Below, piece by piece: positions 1 to 9,115 of a stretch of DNA of 52,760 nucleotides. The position numbers and the translations under genes were made by a program. The first letter of the stretch is position 1. Each line of letters starts with the position of its first letter. The notes below the pieces were generated by a model that saw only the letters and a list, made by a program, of their open reading frames with translations, was not told the origin of the DNA and ran no database searches. The stretch comes from Chromobacterium amazonense (GTDB lineage: Bacteria > Pseudomonadota > Gammaproteobacteria > Burkholderiales > Chromobacteriaceae). The stretch covers positions 1-52,760 of the forward strand of contig NZ_MKCR01000018.1 of the NCBI RefSeq assembly GCF_001855565.1. Direction: 5' to 3'.

Positions 1-610
1 GCGGCGTGGATGTGGCTTGCGACGTAAGTCATGTAGGAATTCCCCGTTTAGCTGTTTAAACCGCAAACAGTTCTCAATGGGGGCGACAACCAGGAGGCGA
101 GTGCAGGAAGCGATCTCCGCGTCTAGGTTTTGGCACTATGCAACGTATCCTGCCAGGGAAGTCACTTTGGGCTAAACCTTAATCCGATAAAGCCTGTCCT
201 AACCTTGGGCGTCTCTCGACGTCGTCAGATCAGTGACCTGTGTTTGCATAGGAGCCTCGCCGAACGAGATACTGCATCTTTTCGATGAGTTGGGCGCCGG
301 CCGGTCTTTGAGGAACGGGCGCGGCATCCGTCTGGCCGGCCCGCTTGGGCGTCAGCCAGACAGGTCTGAGCCAGGATAGTCGCTTTTGTTCCGTATTTTT
401 TCGTTTTCCTTATAATAAATATCATTATCATAAACAAGAAGCGCGCCAATCTGCCGTGGACATGCGCGCTCCGCGATCATGCCCCACCCGGCAGATCGTG
501 GGCCGCGCAATAAAGCCGCCGCGCCATCGTGCTATGCTGTGCCGGTCGCGCAACCCAGCCGCGGCCCGCGATCGTGCCCGCGCAATCGGCACTGCGTTCT
601 GGAACCACCT
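1..610. other. Left-edge region without a supported gene
   Basis: No reading frame here has a credible start, ribosome site and recognisable protein. The short frames encode basic, low-complexity peptides that look like chance translations. The region contains an AT-rich stretch (about 385-435) holding a promoter and Fur-type site, annotated separately, and a GC-rich inverted motif (GCCGGCC/GGCCGGC, about 297-345). It could be the end of an intergenic region whose left gene lies outside the window, or it could encode a small RNA. Confidence 0.5.
386..429 (+). promoter_or_regulatory. Putative sigma-70 promoter overlapping a Fur box
   Basis: A perfect -10 hexamer TATAAT lies at 411-416, with a TTGTTC/TGTTCC -35 candidate at 386-392 (spacer 18-19). 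The 19 bases at 411-429 match the classic Fur consensus GATAATGATAATCATTATC at 15 positions on this strand and 16 on the other. Fur binding here would cover the -10 and repress in iron-replete cells. The next gene downstream is nagD, about 190 bases after the expected transcript start, so the transcript is either a long-leader nagD mRNA or a small RNA. The sites are seen; regulation is inferred. Confidence 0.55.
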
Positions 611-1387
611 ATGAGCAAGAGCATCATTTCCGACATGGATGGCGTGATCTATCGGGGCAAGCAGTTGATCCCCGGCGCGCGCGAGTTTGTCCAACGCCTG
701 ATCGATACCCAAACCCCCTTCCTGTTTCTAACCAACAATGCGGAGCAGACGCCGCTGGATCTGCGGCTGAAGCTGGAAGGCTTGGGAATCATTGGGCTGA
801 CCGAGGACAACTTCATCACCAGCGCGATGGCGACGGCGATGTTCCTGAAGAGCCAGACCCGCAAGGCCATGCCCACTGCCTATGTGGTGGGCGGCGCCGG
901 CCTGATCAACGAGCTGTACAACGTGGGCTTCTCGATTTCCGAATCGCACCCGGACTACGTGGTGGTGGCCAAGTCGCAAACCTTCAGCTTCGAGCAGATC
1001 AAAAAAGCCGTGCGCTTCATCGACCAAGGCGCCAAGTTCATCGGCACCAACCCGGACATGATCGACCCGATCGAGGGCGGCTACGAGCCGGCCGCTGGCA
1101 CCCTGCTGGCCGCCATCGAGGCCGCCACCGGCAAGAAGCCTTATATCGTCGGCAAGCCCAACTCCCTGATGATGCTGCTGGCCACCCGCAAGCTGGGCGT
1201 CCATCCGGAAGAGGCGGTGATGATAGGCGACCGCATGGATACCGACATCGTCGGCGGCCTGGAGGCCGGCATGTGCACCGCGCTGGTGTTGTCCGGCGTC
1301 TCCACCCGCGAATCGATGGAGCAGTTTCCGTATCAGCCGGACTATGTGTTCGACAGCGTGGCGGACATTGATCCGCATGCCTTGTAG
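611..1387 (+). CDS. nagD: HAD-superfamily phosphatase, NagD family
   Basis: A 258-residue cytoplasmic phosphatase of HAD subclass IIA. Motif I is DMDGVIY at residues 8-14 with the nucleophile Asp8. Motif II is the Thr of LTNNAE (Thr41). The lysine motif is in IVGKPNS, and motif III is GDRMDTD. The length is close to E. coli NagD (250), a nucleotide monophosphatase. The start ATG at 611 is chosen because the protein begins directly before motif I, as in the family; the frame is open further upstream, but that part is low-complexity. It faces the antiporter gene on the other strand, 23 bases away. The substrate in this organism cannot be read from sequence. Confidence 0.9.
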   Translation: MSKSIISDMDGVIYRGKQLIPGAREFVQRLIDTQTPFLFLTNNAEQTPLDLRLKLEGLGIIGLTEDNFITSAMATAMFLKSQTRKAMPTAYVVGGAGLINELYNVGFSISESHPDYVVVAKSQTFSFEQIKKAVRFIDQGAKFIGTNPDMIDPIEGGYEPAAGTLLAAIEAATGKKPYIVGKPNSLMMLLATRKLGVHPEEAVMIGDRMDTDIVGGLEAGMCTALVLSGVSTRESMEQFPYQPDYVFDSVADIDPHAL

Positions 1388-1410
1388 CCGATTCGCTGCA
1401 TCGGTTTCGG

Positions 1411-2409
1411 CTAGCTACAGGCGACGACGAAGGCCACGAATACGCCATACAGGCCGCTGACGGCGATCAGCGCCCGGCTGTCCACTGCGCCGCGCCGGAA
1501 CAGCAGCCATAGGAAGGCGATAGCCAGCGAGGTGATGACGCCGGAGGCCAGCAACGGGCCATCGAAGCGCCAGGGCGTGAAGAACATGCCCAGCGCGCTG
1601 GGGATGGTGGCCTGGATCATCATCGCGCCGGAGATGTTGGCCAGCGCCAAGCGCTCCTTGCCCTGGCGGACCCAGATCAGCGCGTTCATGGTTTCCGGCA
1701 GCTCCGTCGCCACAGGGCTGAGCAGCAGCGCCACCAGATGGGGCGACCATCCCATCAGCGTGCCGATGGCTTCGAGCTGGGCGACGAAGAGATGCGACGC
1801 GAAGCCGATGACCGCCAAGGCCAGCAGGGTTTGCAGTCCGGCCCAGGCCAGCGAGGGCTGGCTGTTGCGCGGGCGGATTTTCAGCGGTTCCAGCGCATCC
1901 TCGTCCGCCGCGGTATCGGCATCGCGGATTTCGCGCCAGACATAGATGGCGTAAGCGGCGAGAAACAGCACGCCCAGCCAGGTCTTGATGGCGAAGGCGG
2001 CCAGGCCGAGCGCCACCTTGACGACGAACACCGCCAAAAATGCGGCCTGGTCGCGGCTAAGCCGGGCATGGTCGACCCGCACCCGATGCGAGCCCCGAGC
2101 CAGGCGTTTGCGATTGAGCAGCAGGGCGAAACCGACCACGGCGTAGGCCAAGGTGGCCAGAACCAGCGGCCCGCCCATCGCGGCGCCTACGCCAAGATCC
2201 TTATGCGCCGGCGTGTCTCCAAACACCACGGCCATGAAGGTGACGGCGCTTTCCGGCAGCGCGGTGCCGAAGGCCGCCAGCACAGAGCCCACAGCGGTGG
2301 CGCCGAGCTTCATGCCGCGGCCAACCCATTCAATGCCATTGACGAAATATTCGCAGGCGAGATAGATCGCTACGGCTGACAGGAAAAACAGGACAAGAGT
2401 GAGAAACAT
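1411..2409 (-). CDS. Sodium/calcium-type cation antiporter (CaCA family)
   Basis: A 332-residue inner-membrane exchanger with about ten hydrophobic segments and the two inverted alpha repeats of the Ca2+:cation antiporter family. The first repeat contains GTALPESAV and the second contains ATELPETMNAL. The acidic residues in these motifs are the ion-binding sites known from the family. The central loop (RDADTAADEDAL region) is acidic and probably cytoplasmic. The start at 2409 (MFLTLVLF) places the first membrane segment at the N-terminus; an upstream in-frame ATG would add eight residues. The transported ion (Ca2+ or other) is uncertain. Confidence 0.8.
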   Translation of the reverse strand: MFLTLVLFFLSAVAIYLACEYFVNGIEWVGRGMKLGATAVGSVLAAFGTALPESAVTFMAVVFGDTPAHKDLGVGAAMGGPLVLATLAYAVVGFALLLNRKRLARGSHRVRVDHARLSRDQAAFLAVFVVKVALGLAAFAIKTWLGVLFLAAYAIYVWREIRDADTAADEDALEPLKIRPRNSQPSLAWAGLQTLLALAVIGFASHLFVAQLEAIGTLMGWSPHLVALLLSPVATELPETMNALIWVRQGKERLALANISGAMMIQATIPSALGMFFTPWRFDGPLLASGVITSLAIAFLWLLFRRGAVDSRALIAVSGLYGVFVAFVVACS

Positions 2410-2653
2410 GAAACGGTCCGGCCGGGCAAGCAAGATTCCAATGGCGCGGCAACGCGGCTTGCCCGGCTGGCAAAGCGCATTGCGGCCAAAGGTCTCGCCG
2501 GGCTCACGCTGCTGCTGCAGCGGCTGACCACGCCATGAGACAGCTGTCTCAAGTTTGTTGACGTGGTCTTCCCAGCGGGGCGCTGGGAATGGCTACTCCC
2601 CAATGACTACAGCGGGCGATGTTACCAGCTTGATGCCATCCTGTCTTCTGTTA

Positions 2654-2835
2654 GGGGCTGTTGACGTTTGGTGAGTGGATCGCGTTTGAGCTTCGCCAAA
2701 CCCGCAGGGCCGGGCGCCTTTCGCGCCGACTCTTCGTTGTTCCGCGCTGGCAGAGAATGAAATGCGGCGCGCGAAACGCCTCGATTCGGCGCAAAACGCA
2801 TCCCGGCGCGACCTCTCCCAAACGTCAACAACCCC
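2654..2835. mobile_element. MITE, copy 1 (GGGGCTGTTGACG ends)
   Basis: This 182-bp sequence recurs at 38430-38612 with only a few differences. Its ends are imperfect inverted repeats: GGGGCTGTTGACGTTTGG on the left, complementary to CCAAACGTCAACAACCCC on the right. It is preceded by TA and followed by TG, so one side of a TA duplication appears degraded. There is no transposase inside; the short frames on the minus strand are chance. It is a non-autonomous element that needs a transposase in trans. The TA target preference suggests an IS630 or related origin (inference). Confidence 0.8.
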
Positions 2836-3129
2836 TGGGCCCGCTGGCGCAATGCGCGGCCTGTTCAGGATTCCGCCTTGCGTAAATAAGGAACCGACTG
2901 CGGTTGCCAGGAGCATACGCCATCGCGCAGAGGTTTCACGGTTTGGCGCGGGTTGCCGGATTGCCCTGGACCGATGCGGCGTTGTCGAGAATGGATAGGC
3001 GTTTTGCCCGATAAATCTCCCAGCCTGATCGGTCGCGGGAAAGCAACTTGGGCAAGCTTTAAGTGCTTTCGCTTACACCAATGCCTGGGTACTCCTATAG
3101 TGAATCATTCTGCCGTGGGAGGGATGGCT

Positions 3130-5007
3130 ATGCGAGCGCGGCTCAAGGTCGCCCACAAACTGGTGCTGTTGATTGCGCCGCTGGTGCTGGCGCTGTTCGT
3201 GGCGACGCTTGGCTATGCCTGGCATCAACGCCAGCTGTTGAGGGAGTTGAACCGGGATCAGTCGTTGGCGGAAAACATCGCGCTGGCAGGCGATCTGATT
3301 CATGACCTGCAGGCGGAGCGCGGGCTGAGCTATGGCTATCTGAACCTGCATCAGCCGCTGCCCCCGCCGCTGAGCCAGGCCAGGGCGGCGGCGGACGATG
3401 TGCTGCAGCGTCTGCAACGGCAGCCGCGCGCCGACATGTCCGATGAACTGCGCGCCTATCTCGACAACGCCGTGCCGCGCCCGGACGCCTTGGCGCAATT
3501 GCGGCGCGACATCGATGCCCGCCATATCTCTCCCGATCCGGCATTTCTGCGCTACTCCGACATGATCGAGCAGCTGTCCCGCATCGTCGCGCTGTTCCAC
3601 GCCAACACGCAGCAAGTGCAGGCCTTGGTGTTGCAATGGTCGGCGCTGAATTGCCAGAAGGAATACACCGGCCGCGCGCGCGGGCTGATCACCGGGGTGC
3701 TGACGGTGGGCAGCTTCAGCATCACCAATTTCCGCCAGGTCAGCGGGGTCGTGTCGCAGGAGGAGCTGTGCCGGGCGCAATACCGCCAATACGGCGGCGA
3801 CGAGTCCGTGCTGCAGGCGGCCATGGACAGCTCGCGCCAGTTCGAGTCGGCGCGCGACGCCGTGCTGGCGCGCGGGGCCGGCGCCATGCAGAGCTTGCGT
3901 CCGGACGAGTGGTTCCAGGTGTCCAGCCGGCGGGTGGACGCCTTGATGGGGGTGGAGAAGGCCATCCTGGCCCAGATCAGCCGCTTGCTGGAGCAACAGG
4001 CCAGTTCGGCGCGGCTGAGCAGTTATCTGGTGCTCTTGGGTTTGCTGCTGCTGTTGATGCCGGTAGGGCTGGCGGTGGTGGTGGGCCGCAACATCATCCG
4101 CACCCTGGGCGCGGAGCCGGACGAGGTGGCGCAGGGCATGCGCGAGCTGTCGGCCGGACGGCTGGATTTCTTCCTGCCCTTGCGCGAAGGCGATACCCAT
4201 AGCCTGGCCGCCCACATCCGCCAGATGGGGCAGCGGCTGTCCGGGGTGATCATGCAGGTCAAGGAAGATGCCGATGCGGTGGCCAATGCTTCGGACGAGC
4301 TGAATTCGGCGTCGCAGGGGCTGTCGCAGGGCGCGGCGCGAGCGTCGGCCGATGTGGAGGGCACCAGCACCTCGGTGGACGATATCGCCGGCTGCATGTT
4401 CCGCATGGCTAACGACGCCAATCACGCCGGCGGCATGGCCGATACCGCCAGCGTCCAGGCGGCGGAGGGCAACCGGGTGGTGCAGCAGACGATCGCGGCG
4501 ATGCACAAGATCGCCAAGCGCACCGACATCATCGACGACATCGCCTACCAGACCAATCTATTAGCCTTGAATGCGGCGATAGAGGCGGCGCGGGCCGGCG
4601 AGCACGGCAAGGGTTTCGCCGTGGTGGCGGACGAGGTGCGCAAGCTGGCCAAGCGCAGCCAGGCGGCGGCGCAGGAGATCGGCCAGGTGGCGATCAGCAG
4701 CGTGCAACTGGCCGAGAGCGCCGGCCAGCAGTTGAGCGATATCGTGGAGTCCAGCCTCAAGACGCTGGAGCTGGTGAAGGGCATTTCCTGCGAGGCCACG
4801 CAGCAGGCGCAACGGGTGGGCGGCATCAACCAGGCCATGCAGCGGCTGAACCAGCTGTCGCAGGACAACGCCGCCGCCAGCGAGGAACTGTCCGCGGCGG
4901 CGCAGGAGGTGGCGATGCGGGCCGATAGCCTGCGGCGCCAGATGCAGTATTTCCAGCAGGGGGCGGAGCCGGCGCAGCAAAACGGCCCCGCAGAGGCGGG
5001 GCCGTAG
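3130..5007 (+). CDS. Methyl-accepting chemotaxis protein with NIT-type sensor
   Basis: A chemoreceptor of about 625 residues. A membrane segment lies at about 10-30 ([20 protein letters not shown]), followed by a long all-helical periplasmic region with a QAERGLSYG motif resembling the nitrate/nitrite-sensing NIT domain. A second membrane segment ([20 protein letters not shown]) and a HAMP-like linker follow, then the signalling domain with the hairpin tip [20 protein letters not shown]. The start at 3130 is preferred because GGGAGGG lies six bases upstream; ATG 3124 is too close to it. The last codons form a perfect 9-bp GC hairpin. The ligand is unproven. Confidence 0.88.
   Translation: MRARLKVAHKLVLLIAPLVLALFVATLGYAWHQRQLLRELNRDQSLAENIALAGDLIHDLQAERGLSYGYLNLHQPLPPPLSQARAAADDVLQRLQRQPRADMSDELRAYLDNAVPRPDALAQLRRDIDARHISPDPAFLRYSDMIEQLSRIVALFHANTQQVQALVLQWSALNCQKEYTGRARGLITGVLTVGSFSITNFRQVSGVVSQEELCRAQYRQYGGDESVLQAAMDSSRQFESARDAVLARGAGAMQSLRPDEWFQVSSRRVDALMGVEKAILAQISRLLEQQASSARLSSYLVLLGLLLLLMPVGLAVVVGRNIIRTLGAEPDEVAQGMRELSAGRLDFFLPLREGDTHSLAAHIRQMGQRLSGVIMQVKEDADAVANASDELNSASQGLSQGAARASADVEGTSTSVDDIAGCMFRMANDANHAGGMADTASVQAAEGNRVVQQTIAAMHKIAKRTDIIDDIAYQTNLLALNAAIEAARAGEHGKGFAVVADEVRKLAKRSQAAAQEIGQVAISSVQLAESAGQQLSDIVESSLKTLELVKGISCEATQQAQRVGGINQAMQRLNQLSQDNAAASEELSAAAQEVAMRADSLRRQMQYFQQGAEPAQQNGPAEAGP
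4983..5004. terminator. GC-rich hairpin at the end of the chemoreceptor gene
   Basis: CGGCCCCGC (4983-4991) pairs perfectly with GCGGGGCCG (4996-5004) across a 4-base loop. It overlaps the last codons of the chemoreceptor gene and sits just before the stop. No U-run follows on either strand. It lies between convergent genes and may limit read-through or protect the mRNA 3' end. Confidence 0.45.
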
Positions 5008-5039
5008 CGGTCAAGCGGTAGAGCCGCTCGGGCTGGCGT

Positions 5040-6044
5040 TCAGCGCACTTCGCGCAAGTCGTCGCGCGCGATCTTCAGCCGCACCTGGGTGCCGCCGGCC
5101 AGCAGATCGGCCGCGTTGCGGTTCAGCCGGTCTACTTGCAGCATCGCGCCGTGGGCTTCCACCTGATAACGGATGACGTTGCCCAGCAGCTGGTGCTGGC
5201 GGATCACCGCTGGCAGGGCGCCTTCGGTCGGATCGTCGTGGCTCAGCAGCTGGACCGATTCCGGGCGGATGGCCAGATGGCCGCTGATCTCCATCCCCAG
5301 CAGCGCGTGGCTCTGCTGCGCCGTCAGCAGGTTGTAGTTGCCCATGAAGCGGGCGACGAATTCGGTGGCCGGCTGGGTGTAGATGGTCTCCGCCGCGCCT
5401 TCCTGCTCCACCTTGCCCTGGTTCATCACGAAGATGCGGTCCGACATGGTCAGCGCCTCTTCCTGATCGTGGGTGACGAAGACGGTGGTCAGGCCCAGGC
5501 GGCGCTGGATGTCGCGGATCTGCTCGCGCAGGTTCTTGCGGATGCGGGCGTCGAGCGCGGACAGCGGCTCGTCCAGCAGCAGGAGGCGCGGCTCCACCAC
5601 CAGGGCGCGGGCAAGGGCCACGCGCTGGCGCTGGCCGCCGGACAGCTGGTGCGGGAAGTGCTTCTCGCGGCCGTTCAGCTCCACCAGCGCGATCACCTCG
5701 CCCACCTTGTGGCGGATTTCATCGGCCGAGCGCTTCTGCATCTTCAGGCCGAAGGCGATGTTGTCGGCCACGTTCATATTGGGGAACAGGGCGTAGCTCT
5801 GGAATACCATGCCAATGCCTCGCTTTTGCGGCGACTGGCGGGTGATGTCGTCGCCGGCCAGGCGGATGTTGCCGCCGCTGGGCGTTTCGAAGCCGGCGAT
5901 CATGCGCAGCACCGTGGTTTTGCCGCAGCCGGACGGGCCGAGGAAGGTGACGAACTTGCCGGCCTCCACCTGCATGTTGAAATCGTGGACCACGGCTTGC
6001 TGGCCGAAGCGCTTGTTCAGATGGTCGATGTGCAGAAATGCCAT
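5040..6044 (-). CDS. ABC importer ATP-binding protein (PotA/FbpC-like)
   Basis: A 334-residue cytoplasmic ATPase. Walker A is GPSGCGKTT (36-44), the signature is LSGGQRQR, Walker B is LLLLDEP, and a C-terminal TOBE-like region contains IRPESVQLL. This is the architecture of importers of polyamines, iron, 2-aminoethylphosphonate or similar small solutes. The start at 6044 has GGAAACGGAAAG upstream; an in-frame TTG six codons earlier is less likely. It is last in a four-gene minus-strand operon after two permeases and a binding protein. The substrate cannot be assigned. Confidence 0.88.
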   Translation of the reverse strand: MAFLHIDHLNKRFGQQAVVHDFNMQVEAGKFVTFLGPSGCGKTTVLRMIAGFETPSGGNIRLAGDDITRQSPQKRGIGMVFQSYALFPNMNVADNIAFGLKMQKRSADEIRHKVGEVIALVELNGREKHFPHQLSGGQRQRVALARALVVEPRLLLLDEPLSALDARIRKNLREQIRDIQRRLGLTTVFVTHDQEEALTMSDRIFVMNQGKVEQEGAAETIYTQPATEFVARFMGNYNLLTAQQSHALLGMEISGHLAIRPESVQLLSHDDPTEGALPAVIRQHQLLGNVIRYQVEAHGAMLQVDRLNRNAADLLAGGTQVRLKIARDDLREVR

Positions 6045-6063
6045 GATGCTTTCCGTTTCCAAT

Positions 6064-6864
6064 TCAATGTTCGTCGGCGCCGAGCGCGGCGCGGTTGCGG
6101 CTGACCACCTGCATCAGCCCCATCGCGGCCCAGGTGACCAGGAAGGCGATGATGGCCAGTGCGGCCGGTTCGTAGGCGCGGTTGGCGCCGATCAGCTGCA
6201 AGTAGGGGCCGAAGGCCGGACGCGCCAGCAGGCTGGCCAGGGTGAACTCGCCGATGACGATGGCGAAGGTCAGGAAGGCGCCGGACAGGATGGCGGTTTT
6301 CAGATTGGGGAAGATCACCAGCCTGAGGATGTCGAACCAGCCGCTGCCCAGGCTTTGCGCCGCTTCGGTCAGCGAGCGCACGTCTATCGCCGACAGGCCG
6401 GTGTCCACCGAGCGGTACAGATAGGGCAGGGCCAGCGTCACGTAGCCGAACACCAGCAGCAGATCGGTGCCGCGCTCGCTGCCGGTGAACGGCAGCCAGC
6501 CGCCGCTGCCGTAGAGGCGCAGGTAGCCGAACACCAGCACGATGGCGGGGATCACCAGCGGCAGCAGGGTGATGAACTCGATCAGCGGGCGCAGCCTGGG
6601 CAGCTTGAGCTGGATCCAGAAGGCGGTGGGCACTACCAACACAATGCCGGCCAGAATAGTCAGCAGCGCCAGCAGCGCGGAGTAGCCGAAGCTGGCCTGG
6701 AAGCCGGGATCGCTCAGAACGACTTTATAGGCTTCCAGGCTGTAGCCTTCGCGCCTCATCTTCAGGCTAAACTCGAAGGTGGCGATCAGCGGCAGCAGGA
6801 AGTAGCCGCTGCCCAAAAGAATGGCGAGCCAGGCGCCCAGGCGCGAGGTGGCGGTAGGTTTCAT
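6064..6864 (-). CDS. ABC importer permease 2
   Basis: A 266-residue inner-membrane protein with six predicted membrane segments. The ATPase-coupling EAA loop is visible as LTEAAQSLGSGWFDILRLV. Its first segment follows a short cytoplasmic N-terminus (MKPTATSRLG). The start at 6864 overlaps the stop of the preceding permease gene in an ATGA arrangement, which indicates translational coupling. It forms the second half of the transport channel with the neighbouring permease. Confidence 0.87.
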   Translation of the reverse strand: MKPTATSRLGAWLAILLGSGYFLLPLIATFEFSLKMRREGYSLEAYKVVLSDPGFQASFGYSALLALLTILAGIVLVVPTAFWIQLKLPRLRPLIEFITLLPLVIPAIVLVFGYLRLYGSGGWLPFTGSERGTDLLLVFGYVTLALPYLYRSVDTGLSAIDVRSLTEAAQSLGSGWFDILRLVIFPNLKTAILSGAFLTFAIVIGEFTLASLLARPAFGPYLQLIGANRAYEPAALAIIAFLVTWAAMGLMQVVSRNRAALGADEH

Positions 6865-7766
6865 GCGGCCTCCCTTTGGCTGCGCTTGCGCAGCCAGATG
6901 TAGCCGGCGTTGGCGCTGCCGGTGATCAGGACCATGCCCAGCGCCAGCGCGTAGCCCAGGTTCTGGTCGTGCAGCACGTCGCCGTGGATTTGCGCGTACA
7001 ACAGGATGGTGACGATATTCAGCGAGCTGCCGGTCAGCGCGTAGGCGGTGGCCACCGCGCCGAAAGCGTTGGCGAACAGGAGCAGCGCGGCGCCGACCAG
7101 GCTGGGCCACAGCACCGGCAGCGCGATGTGGCGCCAGTAGGCGAGGCCGGAACCGCCCAGGCTCTCGCAGGCCTCGCGCCATTCGTCCTTCAGGCCTTCC
7201 ACAGCGGGGGCGATGATCAACACCATCAGCGGCACCTGGAAGTACAGATAGGTCAGGGTCAGGCCGGCGAAGCTCAGGATGGAGAAGCCGCCGGCGTACA
7301 GGTCGACGTCCAGATACTTGCGCAGCAGCATCGTCACCAGGCCCATCCGGCCCAGCGTGGACAGGAAGGCGAAGGCCAGCGGAATGCCGGCGAAGTTGGA
7401 CGCGACGCCGGAGAAGGTGGTCAGCGTCGGGCGGATCCAGGCGGGCAGGCCGCCGCGGATGGCGGCCAGCGCCAGCAGCAGACCGAGCAAGGTGCCCAGG
7501 ATGGCCGAGGCGGCGCTGATCTGCAGGCTGATCTGGTAGGCGCCGAGGATGTTGTCGTCGAACAGGCGGACGATGTTGTTCAGCGTGAAATGGCCCTGCG
7601 CGTCCTGGAATGCGCCCACCATCAGCATGCCGGTGGGCAGGATCAGGAACAGCAGCGCGAAGATCAGGAAGGGCGCGGCGCCCAGCCAGGACAGCAGCGG
7701 GGCGCGGGTGCCTCCGGCGGCTGCGCCGGCGACGGGCGTCGGTATGGATTCGGTGGATGCGGACAT
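6861..7766 (-). CDS. ABC importer permease 1
   Basis: A 301-residue inner-membrane protein of the binding-protein-dependent transport family. After a Pro/Ala-rich N-terminus it has about six membrane segments and an EAA-type loop (REACESLGGSGLAYWRHIALP). Its stop overlaps the start of permease 2. A hairpin lies between it and the binding-protein gene, so it is probably transcribed at a lower level than the binding protein. Confidence 0.87.
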   Translation of the reverse strand: MSASTESIPTPVAGAAAGGTRAPLLSWLGAAPFLIFALLFLILPTGMLMVGAFQDAQGHFTLNNIVRLFDDNILGAYQISLQISAASAILGTLLGLLLALAAIRGGLPAWIRPTLTTFSGVASNFAGIPLAFAFLSTLGRMGLVTMLLRKYLDVDLYAGGFSILSFAGLTLTYLYFQVPLMVLIIAPAVEGLKDEWREACESLGGSGLAYWRHIALPVLWPSLVGAALLLFANAFGAVATAYALTGSSLNIVTILLYAQIHGDVLHDQNLGYALALGMVLITGSANAGYIWLRKRSQREAA

Positions 7767-7791
7767 CGTTGTTTTTCTCGAGCGAGGTAAA

Positions 7792-7812
7792 AGGGCCGCC
7801 CTGGGCGGCCCT
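7792..7812 (-). terminator. Intra-operon attenuator hairpin
   Basis: AGGGCCGCC and GGCGGCCCT pair perfectly over 9 bp with a 3-base loop. On the minus strand the stem is followed by TTTTACC. It sits between the binding-protein stop and the permease start, a usual place for partial termination that makes the binding protein more abundant than the membrane components. Confidence 0.55.
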
Positions 7813-7833
7813 GGCGACTGACGAGGGAGCGGC

Positions 7834-8934
7834 TTACTTGACGTTGCTGCCCACTACGCTGTCCCACTGCTTGGTGATGCCGGCCTTGTAGCCTTCTTGC
7901 TGCTCGATGGTCGGGAACACGGCCTTCTTGTAGGCGGCGGCGTCCGGCAGCTTGTTGATCAGATCGGCCGGAATCTTGTTCTTGGCGGTCAGATCGTTGA
8001 AGCGGATCGGGTGGCAGTAGCCCTTCAGCCAGGCCACTTGGCCTTCGTCGGAGAACAGGTATTCCATCCACAGCTTGGCAGCGTTCGGGTGCGGCGCGTA
8101 GGCGCTGATGCCCTGAGCGTAGACGCCGGCCACGACGCCGGTCTTCGGCACGATCACGTCAATTTTGGGGTTGCCCTTCAGCGTGTCGCGGTCGGCCAGC
8201 GCGTTGTAGTCCCAGCGCACGATGATCGGGGTGGTGCCCTGGGCCAGCGAGGCGGCCTTGCCGATCACCGGCACGAAGTTGCCGTTCTTGTTCAGTTGCG
8301 AGAAGAACTTCAGGCCGGCGTCGGCGGACTTGCCCACATCGCCCTTGGCTTGGGACAGGCCGGCGGCGAACACGCCCTGGATGGCCTGGTTGGCGGCGCG
8401 CGGGTCGCCGGCCAGGGCTACGGCGTTCTTGTATTCCGGCTTCAATAGGTCGGCCCAGTCGGCCGGCGCTTTGCTGATCAGGTCTTTGTTGACTTGGAAG
8501 GTCAGTACGCCGTAGTAGTCGCCGTACCAATAGCCGTCCTTGTCCTTGACGTTGTCCGGGATGGTTTTCCAGGTGGATACCTTGTACGGCTGCAGCAGGC
8601 CCTGGGCCTTGGCTTGCGGGCCGAAGGACAGGCCGACGTCGATCACGTCCGGCGCTTGCGGTCCCTTGTTGTTCTTGTTGGCCTTGATGGCTTCCAGCTC
8701 GTCGGCGGAGCCGGCGTCCGGATTCAGTTCGTTGACCTTGATGCCGTACTTGGCCTTGAAGCCGGCGATGACGTTGCCGTAGCCGCACCAGTCGTGGGGC
8801 AGGCCGATCACGGTCAGTTCGCCTTCCTTCTTGGCGGCCTTGACCAGGGCATCGAGGTTGGCGGCCAGAGCGGCGTTGGCAATCGTGGCCAGCGCGCCGG
8901 CAACGGCGAGGTAAGCGAGCTTATTCTTCATCAT
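7834..8934 (-). CDS. ABC importer periplasmic solute-binding protein (family 1)
   Basis: A 366-residue protein with a Sec signal peptide (cut near ANAALA-AN, about residue 24). The mature part begins LDALVKAAKKEGELTVIG, typical of family 1 extracellular solute-binding proteins used by iron, polyamine, thiamine and phosphonate importers. It contains two cysteines (in PHDWCGYG and KGYCHP). It starts the importer operon; GGGGACC precedes the start. Because hcnABC upstream ends in its own hairpin, the importer is probably a separate transcript. The ligand is unknown. Confidence 0.85.
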   Translation of the reverse strand: MMKNKLAYLAVAGALATIANAALAANLDALVKAAKKEGELTVIGLPHDWCGYGNVIAGFKAKYGIKVNELNPDAGSADELEAIKANKNNKGPQAPDVIDVGLSFGPQAKAQGLLQPYKVSTWKTIPDNVKDKDGYWYGDYYGVLTFQVNKDLISKAPADWADLLKPEYKNAVALAGDPRAANQAIQGVFAAGLSQAKGDVGKSADAGLKFFSQLNKNGNFVPVIGKAASLAQGTTPIIVRWDYNALADRDTLKGNPKIDVIVPKTGVVAGVYAQGISAYAPHPNAAKLWMEYLFSDEGQVAWLKGYCHPIRFNDLTAKNKIPADLINKLPDAAAYKKAVFPTIEQQEGYKAGITKQWDSVVGSNVK

Positions 8935-9010
8935 TGGTCCCCTTTCACGGCCAGTGGCCTATCTATCGAAAAACTGATGCGATGGTATGAGGGATTGATG
9001 ACAAAACGAC

Positions 9011-9024
9011 GTCATTAATATGAC
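9011..9024. promoter_or_regulatory. Possible operator upstream of the importer operon
   Basis: GTCAT and ATGAC arms flank a TAAT spacer (9011-9024), within a short AT-rich stretch where TGACAAA occurs twice. It lies about 80 bases upstream of the binding-protein start on the minus strand, where a regulator of the importer would be expected to bind. The site is seen; its role is a guess. Confidence 0.3.
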
Positions 9025-9065
9025 AAACTGGTTTCAAGGGGAGATGACAAGGCGGTGGGAGGAAA

Positions 9066-9092
9066 GCCGCCAGGCCAAAAGACCTTGGCGGC
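9066..9092 (-). terminator. Terminator hairpin after hcnC
   Basis: On the minus strand GCCGCCAAGG pairs with CCTGGCGGC (one bulged base) around an 8-base loop, followed by TTTCC. It lies 24 bases after the hcnC stop and before the importer operon, suggesting that hcnABC and the importer are separate transcripts. Confidence 0.55.
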
Positions 9093-9115
9093 GCAGGCTG
9101 TGGGCTGGGCCTTGA

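Noticed and set aside
2593-2916. Short basic proteins encoded in the MITE copies
   Set aside because: The same peptide appears at both copies only because the DNA is repeated; no ribosome site, and the frames run out of the element into unrelated sequence.
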